In this document: piece after piece, positions 9,772-18,243 of the stretch
Layout of the letters: the number at the start of each line of letters is the position of its first letter
Position numbering within the stretch: position 1 is the first letter of the stretch
From: Nostoc linckia FACHB-104
GTDB taxonomy: Bacteria; Cyanobacteriota; Cyanobacteriia; Cyanobacteriales; Nostocaceae
Direction of reading: 5' to 3'
Length of the DNA stretch: 40,594 bases
Assembly (NCBI RefSeq): GCF_014696615.1
Contig: NZ_JACJQJ010000076.1
Coordinates: forward strand, 1 to 40,594
Program-made: the position numbers and the translations under genes
The notes under the pieces: model-generated
Database searches by the model: none
Told to the model about the DNA's origin: nothing
Seen by the model: only the letters and a program-made list of their open reading frames with translations

Positions 9772-9915
9772 ACTCAGAACTCAGAACTCAGAACTCAGAA
9801 CTCAGAACTCAGCACTCAGAACTCAGCACTCAGAACTCAGCACTCAGAACTCAGCACTCAGAACTCAGCACTCAGAACTCAGCACTCAGCACTCAGAACT
9901 CAGCACTCAGCACTC
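9772..9915. repeat. Heptanucleotide tandem repeat array, units ACTCAGA and ACTCAGC
   Basis: About 20 head-to-tail heptamers alternating between ACTCAGA and ACTCAGC. The array starts 80 bp after the LuxR-type regulator and ends at the stop codon of the convergent glycosyltransferase. It is preceded by an imperfect GAGATGAGG-type repeat at about 9718-9756. The array creates spurious open frames that should not be annotated. There is no spacer structure, so it is not CRISPR. Confidence 0.9.
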
Positions 9916-11275
9916 AAAATCTTGATTGCAAACACTCAGCAATGCGCCGCGCAGCGCCTGGTTGACCCATTCGCAGGACTCCGTTATCTGCAATTATTTG
10001 CAACCTGTCGGGATTTTTGAATAAAGACTGCACTTCTTTAGCAACTTTGTTTGGTTGATCTACTAAAATCAAAGATGGCCCAAGAAGGCGACTTTGCGCT
10101 TCTGCAAAGCCAGGATTATATTGTGGCCCTTGACCGGGAATCGCGATCGCAGGTTTTCCTAAACCTACAAATTGTTCTGTGGCTGTACCTGCCATTGCGA
10201 TCGCAAAATCTCCTAAATGCAAGCAATCGTTATAAGCTTGTTGCGTTAAGATAAAGTATGCATTTTTTTGCTTAAATGTCAATAAATTAGGGTCGTTCAG
10301 CTGGATCGGTGACTCTGGATGAGAACGCCAGCCTTGGATGGTAAGAGTTTTAATTAAAGCGTTACAGTCTAAACCAGGAGCGATCGCTCCTAAAAATATT
10401 ACTGTGCCAGAAGTATAAAAAACCGAATCTCGCTCCCGGAAACTAGAAAGTAATGCAGACACCGCAACCGTAATACTTTCCCAATTACTATAGGCCTCTG
10501 GCGCACGAGAACCAGGTAGAAGAGTTACAACCAGAGGACGGGTAATTTCTTGCTGTTGCATATCCCCACTATAAAATCGTTGTGTGGGAAAAGAAGGTGC
10601 CAATCCATCCATCATGGGATTACCCAAATCAAAGGCGGGAATCGGCCATTTTTGCAAGATTTCTGTGGTTAGAGAATCTCTAGGGAACACCGCCCGACAA
10701 CGGCGACGACTCATCAACCACCGTTCCCAGGGATGATAAATCGAACCAGAAAAGTTTTCCCATTTTGCGCCTTTATTTTTACGTGGTAATAAACCAGATT
10801 CATCGCGCACATAATATTCTGATTTGGCAGTGCCGACAAAAGCATAGTTAGCACCGCTAAATGTGGCAAATAAAAGTGGGACTATATCGCCTACAGCCAA
10901 AATCGCCTTATTGTTACCTAATTTTTTTTGCGATTTCACCCAACGACGCACAGCTTTAATTTGACTGAGAGTTAATTGCACTAAACCACCACGGACATCT
11001 TTGGCTAGTTGTCGTCCATCCATATAGATAAAACCGCCAGAAGGCAAAGTCCGTACCGAACCAATCACAGGGATATCTAACTGTTGATAAGCGCGTCCTT
11101 CACCCACCAGAGGTAAAGCAAAAATATCTGGTGGGTTTGACTGTTGTTGCAGTGCTTGCAAAATCCTGACAGCAATTACATCTTCACCATGACCATTACT
11201 TAAAACAAGTAGCTGCAAACGAGAACTTGGAGATGGCGCTGGGGAACCTACAGATAAGGGCGATACATCATTCAT
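9914..11275 (-). CDS. Lipid-A-disaccharide-synthase-related glycosyltransferase
   Basis: About 453 aa from the Met beginning MNDVSPLS. The frame is open for another 32 residues upstream, but that extension looks non-conserved. The N-terminal motif LLVLSNGHGEDVIA, the central VTLLPGSRAPEAY and the C-terminal MAGTATEQFVGLGKPAIAIPGQGPQYN are typical of the LpxB-related, GT-B-fold family widespread in cyanobacteria. By family, it should transfer a sugar from a nucleotide donor (the PGSR and GxATEQ loops bind the donor) to a lipid or related acceptor. The true substrate is unknown, and this is not assumed to be LpxB itself. It is divergent from the Omp85 gene, which would fit an outer-membrane role. 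Confidence 0.8.
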   Translation of the reverse strand: MNDVSPLSVGSPAPSPSSRLQLLVLSNGHGEDVIAVRILQALQQQSNPPDIFALPLVGEGRAYQQLDIPVIGSVRTLPSGGFIYMDGRQLAKDVRGGLVQLTLSQIKAVRRWVKSQKKLGNNKAILAVGDIVPLLFATFSGANYAFVGTAKSEYYVRDESGLLPRKNKGAKWENFSGSIYHPWERWLMSRRRCRAVFPRDSLTTEILQKWPIPAFDLGNPMMDGLAPSFPTQRFYSGDMQQQEITRPLVVTLLPGSRAPEAYSNWESITVAVSALLSSFRERDSVFYTSGTVIFLGAIAPGLDCNALIKTLTIQGWRSHPESPIQLNDPNLLTFKQKNAYFILTQQAYNDCLHLGDFAIAMAGTATEQFVGLGKPAIAIPGQGPQYNPGFAEAQSRLLGPSLILVDQPNKVAKEVQSLFKNPDRLQIIADNGVLRMGQPGAARRIAECLQSRF

Positions 11276-11495
11276 ATGAAACAAAAATTCACTATTAAAT
11301 GTCTTGTTTAGCAATAGGGCATGGGGCGTTGGGGAGGCAGTGCGTTGGACGGGTTTCCCGGCTTGAAGCAACTGCCGTCATTGGGCATTGCTGATGTCCT
11401 CGGATTGTTGTTGTCTCCCTTCCCTTATTTGCCTCCTTTCTCCTCCTTGTACCCCCAACACCAAACCCCTAATCCCCAATCCTAGGCTAATTATT

Positions 11496-13679
11496 ATGCG
11501 AGTTTCTTCTGCAGCAATTTTTACTTTAGCGACCTTGGCGGCTAGTAATGCCACTCAGCAAGCAATGGCTGCACCCACCCAAGATTCTCTTCAAACTGAA
11601 AAAGCAAGTAAATTAGTAGTTCCGGTGATTGAAGACTCGCCAGCAAGGGTAGAAGCGGTTTCAGCACCGGAGACTGTAGTTGCCCAACAATTTTCCCAAA
11701 ATCCTGTAGTTGTGCAAAGAGGGGTGAATAACAACTCCGCAGTTATGGTAACTCCGGAACAGGGTAATAAGAAGAATGTATCTGTTGTACTTCCTACTCC
11801 ACCTGTAATTGTTCGCACACCTGCAGCACCTGTTTCTCTTAACCAGGGGACACAGGGGAATGCTAAAGTGACAATTCCTAACCTTCAAGCCCAAAAGGTC
11901 ACACCAGCTGCTGCACCTCCAGCAGCTACTCCCCCAGCAATTGACAATAATTTAGTTGTCACAGCCACAGATGTGCAGATGTTGGGTGCAAGTCAGGAAT
12001 TACAACAAATAGTTCGCCAGGTAATTAAAACCCAAAAAGGCGGAGATACTAGTCAAAGTCAGCTGCAAAAAGATGTAGCAGCAATTTTGAATACAGGTTT
12101 ATTTACCAGCGCCAATGTTAATAGCCGCACTACACCAGCTGGGTTGAATGTAGTGTATCAGGTACAACCAATAGTAGTGCGATCGCTGCAGCTTTCTGGG
12201 GCAAAGGCGCTGACTTATCAAGTCGCCCTCACACCGTTCAAATCGCAAATCGGTGCTGTCATTAGTCCAGCTGCACTCCAGCAAGCAGTACAACAAATTA
12301 ATAAATGGTATGCCGATAACGGTTACAACTTAGCGCGGGTGATGTCAATTAAACCCAACCGCGAAGGAATTTTAACTGTTAATGTTGCCGAAGGTTTGGT
12401 AGGGGATATCAAGTTTCGCTTTCTCAACGATGATGGTCAAAGCGTTGATAGCAAAGGTAATCCCGTTAGTGGGCGGACTAAACCAGATTTTATCCGCCAG
12501 CAACTCAAACTTAAGCCTGGTCAAATCTTCCAAGAAAATACAGTTAGGCAAGATGTGCAACAACTTTATCGCACAGGCTTATTTGAAACTGTGAATGTAG
12601 CTTTAGAAGGGGATGCTAACAAAGTAGATTTAGTCTACGAACTCAAGGAAACTGGGGCCCGTGCAGTTAACGTTGGTGGTAGTTACAACGCCGACCAAGG
12701 AATTTTAGGTACATTAACTTATCAAGACCAAAATGTTGGCGGTGTCAACAATACTGTGGGTTTGAATGTCGGTGTGGGATTGCGTGACTTTCAATTTGAT
12801 ACTAAATATACAAGTCCCTATCGAGAAACTAGCCCTGATACCCTAGGATATACAATCAATGCCTTTCGCCGTCGTGAACTCTCAACGATATTTGATGATG
12901 AAGTTCCACTAGCAAACGGTGATAGGGCTAGAGAAGGGCGGATTGGCGGTAGTGTAAGCTTGCAACGACCCATTGATGATTGGGATACATCCTTAGGATT
13001 TAACTATAACCGCATTAGTATCCGCGATCGCCAAGGTAATATTACCCCAACCGATGCCAAAGGAAATTCTTTAACCGCTAGTGGTACTGGTATTGATGAC
13101 CTGACAACAGTATCTTTTACCGCTACCAAAGACCGACGCAATAACCCCATCAATCCTACCCAAGGTTCTGTTCTCAAACTCAGTACAGAACAATCAATTC
13201 CCATCGGTCAAGGGAATATATCCATGAACCGTGTCACAGCGAATTATAGCCAGTATGTACCATTACAGATATTTGGCAGCAAACAACCACAAGTATTTGC
13301 CTTAAATGTCCAAGCAGGGACAGTTTTAGGGAATTTACCACCTTATGAAAGCTTTAACTTAGGCGGTTCTAATTCCGTGCGCGGTTACAATACTGGAGAT
13401 GTGGGAAATGGTCGCAGTTATGTACTAGCTTCCGCAGAATATCGCTTTCCTATTGTCTCTGCAGTGGGTGGTGTATTGTTTGCTGACTTTGCCTCCGATT
13501 TAGGTTCTGGTAGTAGCGTTTTAGGAGATCCCGCAGGTGTACGTGGTAAGCCAGGTAGTGGTTTTGGTTATGGTGCAGGGGTGCGTTTCGACTCACCCCT
13601 GGGCTTAATCCGGGCTGACTATGGTATTAACGACCAAGGAGAAAGCCGTGTACATTTCGGTATTGGACAACGCTTTTAA
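11496..13679 (+). CDS. Omp85-family outer-membrane protein (BamA/Toc75-like)
   Basis: About 727 aa from the ATG at 11496. This start gives an immediate signal peptide (MRVSSAAIFTLATLAAS...AMA); the frame opens at 11388 but the added residues are low-complexity. After a Pro/Gln/Val-rich linker there are POTRA-like repeats (roughly residues 155-390; for example QLQKDVAAILNTGLFTSANV and VRQDVQQLYRTGLFETVNVAL). A C-terminal beta-barrel follows, with the motifs FNLGGSNSVRGY and GFGYGAGVRFDSPLGLIRADYG and a terminal Phe. Omp85 proteins insert or export proteins at the outer membrane, and cyanobacterial members are related to the chloroplast Toc75. The VRGY barrel-loop motif and the terminal Phe strongly support the call. 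Confidence 0.92.
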   Translation: MRVSSAAIFTLATLAASNATQQAMAAPTQDSLQTEKASKLVVPVIEDSPARVEAVSAPETVVAQQFSQNPVVVQRGVNNNSAVMVTPEQGNKKNVSVVLPTPPVIVRTPAAPVSLNQGTQGNAKVTIPNLQAQKVTPAAAPPAATPPAIDNNLVVTATDVQMLGASQELQQIVRQVIKTQKGGDTSQSQLQKDVAAILNTGLFTSANVNSRTTPAGLNVVYQVQPIVVRSLQLSGAKALTYQVALTPFKSQIGAVISPAALQQAVQQINKWYADNGYNLARVMSIKPNREGILTVNVAEGLVGDIKFRFLNDDGQSVDSKGNPVSGRTKPDFIRQQLKLKPGQIFQENTVRQDVQQLYRTGLFETVNVALEGDANKVDLVYELKETGARAVNVGGSYNADQGILGTLTYQDQNVGGVNNTVGLNVGVGLRDFQFDTKYTSPYRETSPDTLGYTINAFRRRELSTIFDDEVPLANGDRAREGRIGGSVSLQRPIDDWDTSLGFNYNRISIRDRQGNITPTDAKGNSLTASGTGIDDLTTVSFTATKDRRNNPINPTQGSVLKLSTEQSIPIGQGNISMNRVTANYSQYVPLQIFGSKQPQVFALNVQAGTVLGNLPPYESFNLGGSNSVRGYNTGDVGNGRSYVLASAEYRFPIVSAVGGVLFADFASDLGSGSSVLGDPAGVRGKPGSGFGYGAGVRFDSPLGLIRADYGINDQGESRVHFGIGQRF

Positions 13680-13698
13680 AAAAAGTATGACAGTGGTT

Positions 13699-13737
13699 AA
13701 CAGTCAACAGTCAACAGTCAACAGTCAACAGTCAACA
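13699..13737. repeat. Heptanucleotide tandem repeat, unit CAACAGT
   Basis: Between five and six consecutive copies of CAACAGT just after the Omp85 stop. A degenerate ACTCAG-rich stretch continues at about 13870-13950. This is the third distinct heptamer family in 11 kb, consistent with a heterocystous cyanobacterium. Confidence 0.85.
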
Positions 13738-13957
13738 ATAACAATCAAATATTTTTATCTGGAAGTCTTTGAGATCAGAATACTTCATCCTTTTATTTAG
13801 CAATGTATTATAAAAAAGACAAAACTGTTGCGATAATAGGGAGGTTTTAGCGCTGAGGGGAGAGACGATTTCTCAAGAAATCCCTTAAGACTCAGGATTC
13901 AGTACTTATCTGCTCACTCAGTACTTAGGACTCAGAACTCAGGAATCAAAAATCTCT

Positions 13958-15580
13958 ATGTTAGCAGGTACAACTTTACAGGGTGGAAAATATACCCTAA
14001 ACCAAGAAATCGGGCGTGGTGGCTTTGGCATTACGTTCAAAGCTACGCATCATTACTTAGGTCAGGAAGTAGTGATGAAAACCATTAATGAAAGGCTGCG
14101 ACAACATCCTGATTTTGCCAAGTTCGAGCGCCAATTCCAAGATGAGGCGAGACGATTAGCTACTTGTGTCCACCCCAACATTGTGCGGGTAAGCGACTTT
14201 TTTGTGGAAGCTGGTTTACCTTACATGGTAATGGAATATATTCCCGGTGATACCTTGGGAGATGCATTTGTCTTACCAGGGATACCGTTACCAGAAGCCA
14301 CAGCAATTCATTACATCCGGCAAATTGCAGCTGCTTTACAGGTAGTACATAACAACGGTCTGCTGCACCGCGATGTCAAACCAGATAATATTATTTTGCG
14401 CCAAGGCACTCAGGAAGTAGTGCTGATTGATTTTGGCATTGCTAGAGAATTTAACGGTGGTGTCAAACAAACACACACTGGTATGGTTTCCGAGGGCTAT
14501 TCTCCTATTGAACAATACCTGACACAAGCGCCACGCACACCCGCCACAGATGTTTATGGCTTGGCTGCTACATTATATGCATTGTTGACCGGGCAAGTGC
14601 CTATGCCAGCACTACTGCGCGATCGCGAACAAATGCCATCTCCCCGGGAACTGCAACCCCACCTCAGTGCCGCAGTGAATCAAGCAGTCATGCGGGGGAT
14701 GGCGGTAGAATCTCGCTTCCGTCCAGCAACAGTTGGTGAATGGCTAAAACTGCTACCAGGTGATGGGGGAACAGTAGCCACACATTCCGCACCAACTCAT
14801 ACAGTGGCAACTATTAATTTATCGTTGCAAGAACAAGAAAATTTATTTGGTAAAACTGGTAAAAAACAAATTACTGTGCCAACCACCCTCAAGAATGCAA
14901 GAGAACTGGCACAAAAACTAGCAGCATCTAAAGTATTTATTGGTACTAGCGTCGCAGTGATTGCGGCTAGTGCAGGGTTTGGCATTACTAGTATGTTGCC
15001 AAAATCCCAGCCCCAGCCCCAGGAAAACTCAACTCCGCTTTTTTCTCAACCTACACAAGAACAAACAACGCAAACGCCTGTAGCAGATACAACTCCATCA
15101 CCCAGCAATCAAGAAACTCAAACCTCTACATCCTCTGAGGTAAAACCCGTTTCTACTTCCTCAAGGCGCAGGCGCTATCGTCGTGTTTATCAAGAAGAAT
15201 CTGCCCAAACTAATACTAATCAAAGATCTCAAGAAGAAACTTCATCAAACCGTAGTTCTGAACAGCCTGCACCTACGCCTAGTCCTTCCCCTACATCATC
15301 TTTAGTAGAAAAATTACGAGCATACCAATCATCTCGTAAATCATCCCCCGCACCAGCAGTTAATAATTCACCTTCTACTACAAAAGATTCTGCTGCACCT
15401 CGCACAGAGAAGCAGTCAAATCCTGTAGTTATACCACCTTCCTCCGCAGCACCAGAAACTAAGCGTTCAGATCCTCCGGCTGTGGTGGTTCCAACTCAAG
15501 AGGTGAAACAAAACTCCAGTAGTGATAATTCTCCGAAGGTAGAAAAGTCAACGGAGAAACCAGTGGAAGAGAATAATTAA
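13958..15580 (+). CDS. Membrane-anchored Ser/Thr protein kinase
   Basis: A 540-aa Hanks-type kinase. The glycine loop GRGGFG is at 19-24 with Lys41 in VVMKTI. The catalytic loop HRDVKPDN is near 136-143 and the metal-binding DFG near 157-159. An APE-like region (GYSPIEQY) and a [15 protein letters not shown] helix follow. The kinase domain ends near 270, and a single hydrophobic segment at about 325-347 ([18 protein letters not shown]) anchors it in the membrane. The remaining ~190 residues are Pro/Ser/Thr-rich and probably disordered, without PASTA, WD40 or TPR repeats. All catalytic residues are present, so it should be active; substrates are unknown. Confidence 0.93.
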   Translation: MLAGTTLQGGKYTLNQEIGRGGFGITFKATHHYLGQEVVMKTINERLRQHPDFAKFERQFQDEARRLATCVHPNIVRVSDFFVEAGLPYMVMEYIPGDTLGDAFVLPGIPLPEATAIHYIRQIAAALQVVHNNGLLHRDVKPDNIILRQGTQEVVLIDFGIAREFNGGVKQTHTGMVSEGYSPIEQYLTQAPRTPATDVYGLAATLYALLTGQVPMPALLRDREQMPSPRELQPHLSAAVNQAVMRGMAVESRFRPATVGEWLKLLPGDGGTVATHSAPTHTVATINLSLQEQENLFGKTGKKQITVPTTLKNARELAQKLAASKVFIGTSVAVIAASAGFGITSMLPKSQPQPQENSTPLFSQPTQEQTTQTPVADTTPSPSNQETQTSTSSEVKPVSTSSRRRRYRRVYQEESAQTNTNQRSQEETSSNRSSEQPAPTPSPSPTSSLVEKLRAYQSSRKSSPAPAVNNSPSTTKDSAAPRTEKQSNPVVIPPSSAAPETKRSDPPAVVVPTQEVKQNSSSDNSPKVEKSTEKPVEENN

Positions 15581-15679
15581 ACACTATGGGGGGATTGGTG
15601 TTTGGTGTTGGGTGTTTGGGGTTTGCCATTAATTAATTCTCCTCTGCTCCCTGCCCCCTGCCCCCTTGCCTCATCTCCC

Positions 15680-16360
15680 TCATTTCTTAATCAGCCGATC
15701 GCGATCGCACAATCGAATGCTGGAACCGTTCATCTCAATGATTCCTTCTTGACTGAGTTTATAGAAGGCGCGGGAGAGGGTTTCGGGAATTGTCCCTAAA
15801 AGTGCGGCGAGTTGTCTTTTGGGTAAGTCCAGTTCGACTACATCGTTACCGGTGCGATCGCTTAATGTTAATAAGTAGTTTCCCAGCCGTTCGGGGACTT
15901 CTTGAAACGACAGGCTATCAACCAAGAATGTTAGCTTTCGCAGGTGTCGCGCAAAGGTTGCCAAAATTGCGATCGCTAAGTCTGGATGTTGTTGTATTAC
16001 CATCAAAAATGCTGTTCGCGGAACAAATACAACCTCAGAATTTTCAATTGCTGCGGCTGAGGCTGGATAGTGTCCACCATCGAAGGTGGGTACTTCGGCA
16101 AAGTGTTCTTCAGCAGTAAATATATGCAGAATTTGCTCTTTGCCATCTTTTGCTACTTTAAAAACTTTAATTCTGCCGGATTTAACGATAAAGAATCCTG
16201 TACCTTCATCTCCTTCTAAAAAAACTGTTTTTCCTCTTTTATAAGTTTGTAAGATAGCAATATTAGCCAATGCTTGCAATTGCTCATCCAACACATTCTG
16301 AAAAATTGGTGTTTTTCGCAAAAAATCTTTAATTTCTAAGACACGTTCACTGACACTCAT
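15680..16360 (-). CDS. Crp/Fnr-family transcriptional regulator
   Basis: A 226-aa protein with a cyclic-nucleotide-binding-type beta-roll (about 18-135; includes VFLEGDEGTGFFIVKSGRIKV and an Ala-Ala region after the PBC-like loop) and a C-terminal Crp-type winged helix (about 160-222; LPKRQLAALLGTIPETLSRAFYKL). There is no Fnr-type N-terminal Cys cluster. Residues needed for true cAMP binding cannot be confirmed by eye, so the effector is unknown. Its start codon lies about 55 bp from the first left-end repeat of the transposon, so the element has probably landed in this gene's promoter region and may have changed its expression. Confidence 0.88.
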   Translation of the reverse strand: MSVSERVLEIKDFLRKTPIFQNVLDEQLQALANIAILQTYKRGKTVFLEGDEGTGFFIVKSGRIKVFKVAKDGKEQILHIFTAEEHFAEVPTFDGGHYPASAAAIENSEVVFVPRTAFLMVIQQHPDLAIAILATFARHLRKLTFLVDSLSFQEVPERLGNYLLTLSDRTGNDVVELDLPKRQLAALLGTIPETLSRAFYKLSQEGIIEMNGSSIRLCDRDRLIKK

Positions 16361-16416
16361 ATTATTGGATTGGAAATTAACTTCTATATTTTGCTGAAGT
16401 GAATATATTTATTACA

Positions 16417-16463
16417 TTGTCCATTAAATAATTGTTGTCCATTTTAAAGAATTATTGTCCATT
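16417..16463. repeat. Putative CAST left-end TnsB-binding repeats (3 x TTGTCCATT)
   Basis: Direct copies of TTGTCCATT at 16417-16425, 16435-16443 and 16455-16463, spaced 18 and 20 bp. Tn7-like ends carry several spaced TnsB sites, and the position directly upstream of tnsB fits the left end of a V-K element. The first copy should lie near the transposon tip. Confidence 0.65.
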
Positions 16464-16480
16464 TTCAATTTATAGTGCTT

Positions 16481-16526
16481 ATAGCTGAAACCTTTTCATA
16501 GCAAGGGTTTCAGCTATTTTGTTTTT
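16481..16526 (+). terminator. Intrinsic terminator within the transposon left end
   Basis: A perfect 12-bp stem (ATAGCTGAAACC at 16481-16492, GGTTTCAGCTAT at 16506-16517) is followed by TTTGTTTTT. It is oriented to stop plus-strand transcription entering the transposon just before tnsB. No plus-strand gene ends close by, so insulation of tnsB from outside read-through is a plausible role (inference). Confidence 0.75.
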
Positions 16527-16558
16527 AGATTATTCTTTTCCCATTTTTAAATCAAATG

Positions 16559-16599
16559 ATGTCATAAATCATATAAAATTTTAAAGTAAATAATGACAT
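16559..16599. promoter_or_regulatory. tnsB: Inverted ATGTCAT / ATGACAT pair upstream of tnsB
   Basis: ATGTCAT at 16559-16565 and ATGACAT at 16593-16599 flank a very AT-rich 27-bp stretch about 20 bp before the tnsB start, where its promoter should lie. It could be a regulatory or TnsB site. A GGAG at about 16607-16610 is the probable ribosome binding site. Confidence 0.35.
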
Positions 16600-16618
16600 A
16601 TTTTGTGGAGATGAGCTG

Positions 16619-16834
16619 ATGCCCAGGAAGCCCACGAGCGAAGCCTTTCCAGCGTTGGAGATTGAGGAAGCCGCAAATAAGGAAGAAGAGCAAACAAAGC
16701 ACCTACTAGTTAACGAAGATTCATCAGACTATCTCAACAAGGTCGATTTGATAGATGCTATCCGTCAAGCACCTAACAAAGCAGCTCGTAGGGATGCGTT
16801 CGCAGATGCAGCTAAAGCTTTGGGTAAAAGCGAA
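16619..16834 (+). pseudogene. tnsB: tnsB, 5' fragment (N-terminal domain)
   Basis: About 72 codons of the N-terminus of a Tn7-like TnsB (the DDE transposase that joins the element ends to the target). The segment PNKAARRDAFADAAKALGKS matches the beginning of the first helix-turn-helix of V-K TnsB proteins. The reading frame then runs into an IS4-family element and stops at 16843. The start follows a GGAG ribosome binding site at a normal distance. Only this piece and the 3' fragment after 18.24 kb remain. Roughly 100-150 residues, including most of the DNA-binding domains and the approach to the first catalytic Asp, are missing. Confidence 0.75.
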
Positions 16835-18240
16835 TGGCACTAAGAAAAGCGGAAAGCCTTATCAATTAAGCAGTTTGCAATTGTTTGCGTAACTTATGCC
16901 GGGGCTTGGTCAATCTGGGGTAAGCTTTGGGGCGGCGTTTGGTGACTCGTGGTTCACTGCGACCTGGGCGGTCGGGAACGGCCTTGTGAGCAATAACTTT
17001 TAGCAAAGTGCGATAAAGAAGGAGGCTTTTTTGAGAAGTTGCTGCTAATAATTTGGGAATAAAGTTAATTAAATGGTGGCGAGTACCTTGCAGTGATAAG
17101 CGTAATGGAGGAGTGGTGTAAGTAGTTCCAGCATCCCACATCAAACTACGAAGTAGATTGTAAGCCAGCAAAAAAACGTAAATTTCTTTGCGTACCATTG
17201 AGGGTGTGTTACATCGTAAAATATCCATACCCAAGGTAGTTTTTAGATGTCTTAAATCTAGTTCAACATCCCACCGTTTACCGTAAAGTCCAACAATATC
17301 CAGAGTAGGATAAGTGGCTTTATCTAAAAGAGTAGTAATTAAGCTGACTCGTTGAGTGCGAAAACCAGGAATAACAATGTAGTAGTAAATTTCTCTTACA
17401 GTTATGCTAGAAGGTAAAGCATCAAATTCATCCTTGCTCAAACCTTTTGGGCAACTTTTAGGTTTATACCAAGTAACTAGTTTGTCACAATCCCCAACAA
17501 TTTTTCCTTTTCGCATGGTGGTTGTGCGAGATTGATGCTTGCGAAATACCGCATCACAGTCAAGTTGTTTAATAGCAAACATATCAGCGTAAGCGCAAAA
17601 TGCTCTATCCCCTAAAAGCACATCATTTGGTTTGAGAAAACTGTACAACCTCCTTGCTAATTTAATATCATGCGTGTTCAAAACGTCTATGCACAAAGCA
17701 ATAGCGGCTCCTGTAGCTAAACTGAATATCACTCCAATTTTGGCAATTGGGAATCCACATCCTTCTTTTTGGGTACTAGCTTGAGGGTATTCTTTTTGGT
17801 TCTCTACAGTATCCGGCATGGAGACAGTCGAGCCATCTATCACCTTTACATTTCGACCACACCATAAATATTCTTCTGTAATTTTTTCTTCTAGACTTTG
17901 TGCAGAGAAATTAAAAAGTTTTTCTAATAACTTCTCTGGGAGTCTCGCCCTAGCTTGGCAGTAAGCACTCGTATCTGTTGAAGGGATTTCTACTTCTGAT
18001 TCTGCCAGATGTGCAATTATTTTACTTACAGCATTATGGCAAGTTTTATCCGTATCTAAAACCTGCGATAAAAACGCCCACAACGTTATAAATGGGTCAA
18101 ACAATCGCTTTTTATATTTAATATTTAGCTCAGAAATTGCTTGTTTTATTGCCGATTCTGGTATCAATTCTTTAAAAGGTAGCCCTAACCCTTGGCTAAA
18201 TTTATCCTTGAGGATTTGTACTCTTAGTGTCACAGTGGTG
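16835..18240 (-). mobile_element. IS4-family insertion sequence interrupting tnsB
   Basis: A single-ORF element. An imperfect terminal-repeat candidate is TGGCACTAAGA at 16835-16845 versus TGACACTAAGA (reverse complement) at 18222-18232. The second copy overlaps the transposase GTG start, so the element may be trimmed at that side or its true end may lie some tens of bases further right. No clean target duplication was found, consistent with a deletion next to the element. Confidence 0.6.
16866..18233 (-). CDS. IS4-family DDE transposase
   Basis: A 455-aa transposase, probably complete, from a GTG start. The DDE residues fit IS4: Asp in VKVIDGSTVSMPDT, Asp in VLLGDRAFCAYADM, and Glu within the family signature Y-2-R-3-E-6-K (YGKRWDVELDLRHLK). 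The Arg/Lys-rich C-terminus is usual for the group. It transcribes opposite to tnsB. No frameshift is visible, so it may be active even though the host transposon is not. The start codon lies at the very edge of the inferred element, so the exact N-terminus is uncertain. Confidence 0.88.
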   Translation of the reverse strand: MTLRVQILKDKFSQGLGLPFKELIPESAIKQAISELNIKYKKRLFDPFITLWAFLSQVLDTDKTCHNAVSKIIAHLAESEVEIPSTDTSAYCQARARLPEKLLEKLFNFSAQSLEEKITEEYLWCGRNVKVIDGSTVSMPDTVENQKEYPQASTQKEGCGFPIAKIGVIFSLATGAAIALCIDVLNTHDIKLARRLYSFLKPNDVLLGDRAFCAYADMFAIKQLDCDAVFRKHQSRTTTMRKGKIVGDCDKLVTWYKPKSCPKGLSKDEFDALPSSITVREIYYYIVIPGFRTQRVSLITTLLDKATYPTLDIVGLYGKRWDVELDLRHLKTTLGMDILRCNTPSMVRKEIYVFLLAYNLLRSLMWDAGTTYTTPPLRLSLQGTRHHLINFIPKLLAATSQKSLLLYRTLLKVIAHKAVPDRPGRSEPRVTKRRPKAYPRLTKPRHKLRKQLQTA

Positions 18241-18243
18241 TTT

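Noticed and set aside
9772-9915. Regular repeats that might be taken for a CRISPR array
   Set aside because: The units are 7-nt head-to-tail copies with no unique spacers, which fits cyanobacterial short tandem repeats and not CRISPR.
9696-10020. Open frames coding for repeated Thr/Gln/Asn/Ser/Leu-type peptides
   Set aside because: They are products of translating the heptamer array and the end of the convergent glycosyltransferase gene; no start context or conserved sequence.
11388-11495. N-terminal extension of the Omp85 gene
   Set aside because: The added residues are low-complexity Cys/Pro-rich sequence; the Met at 11496 starts a proper signal peptide.
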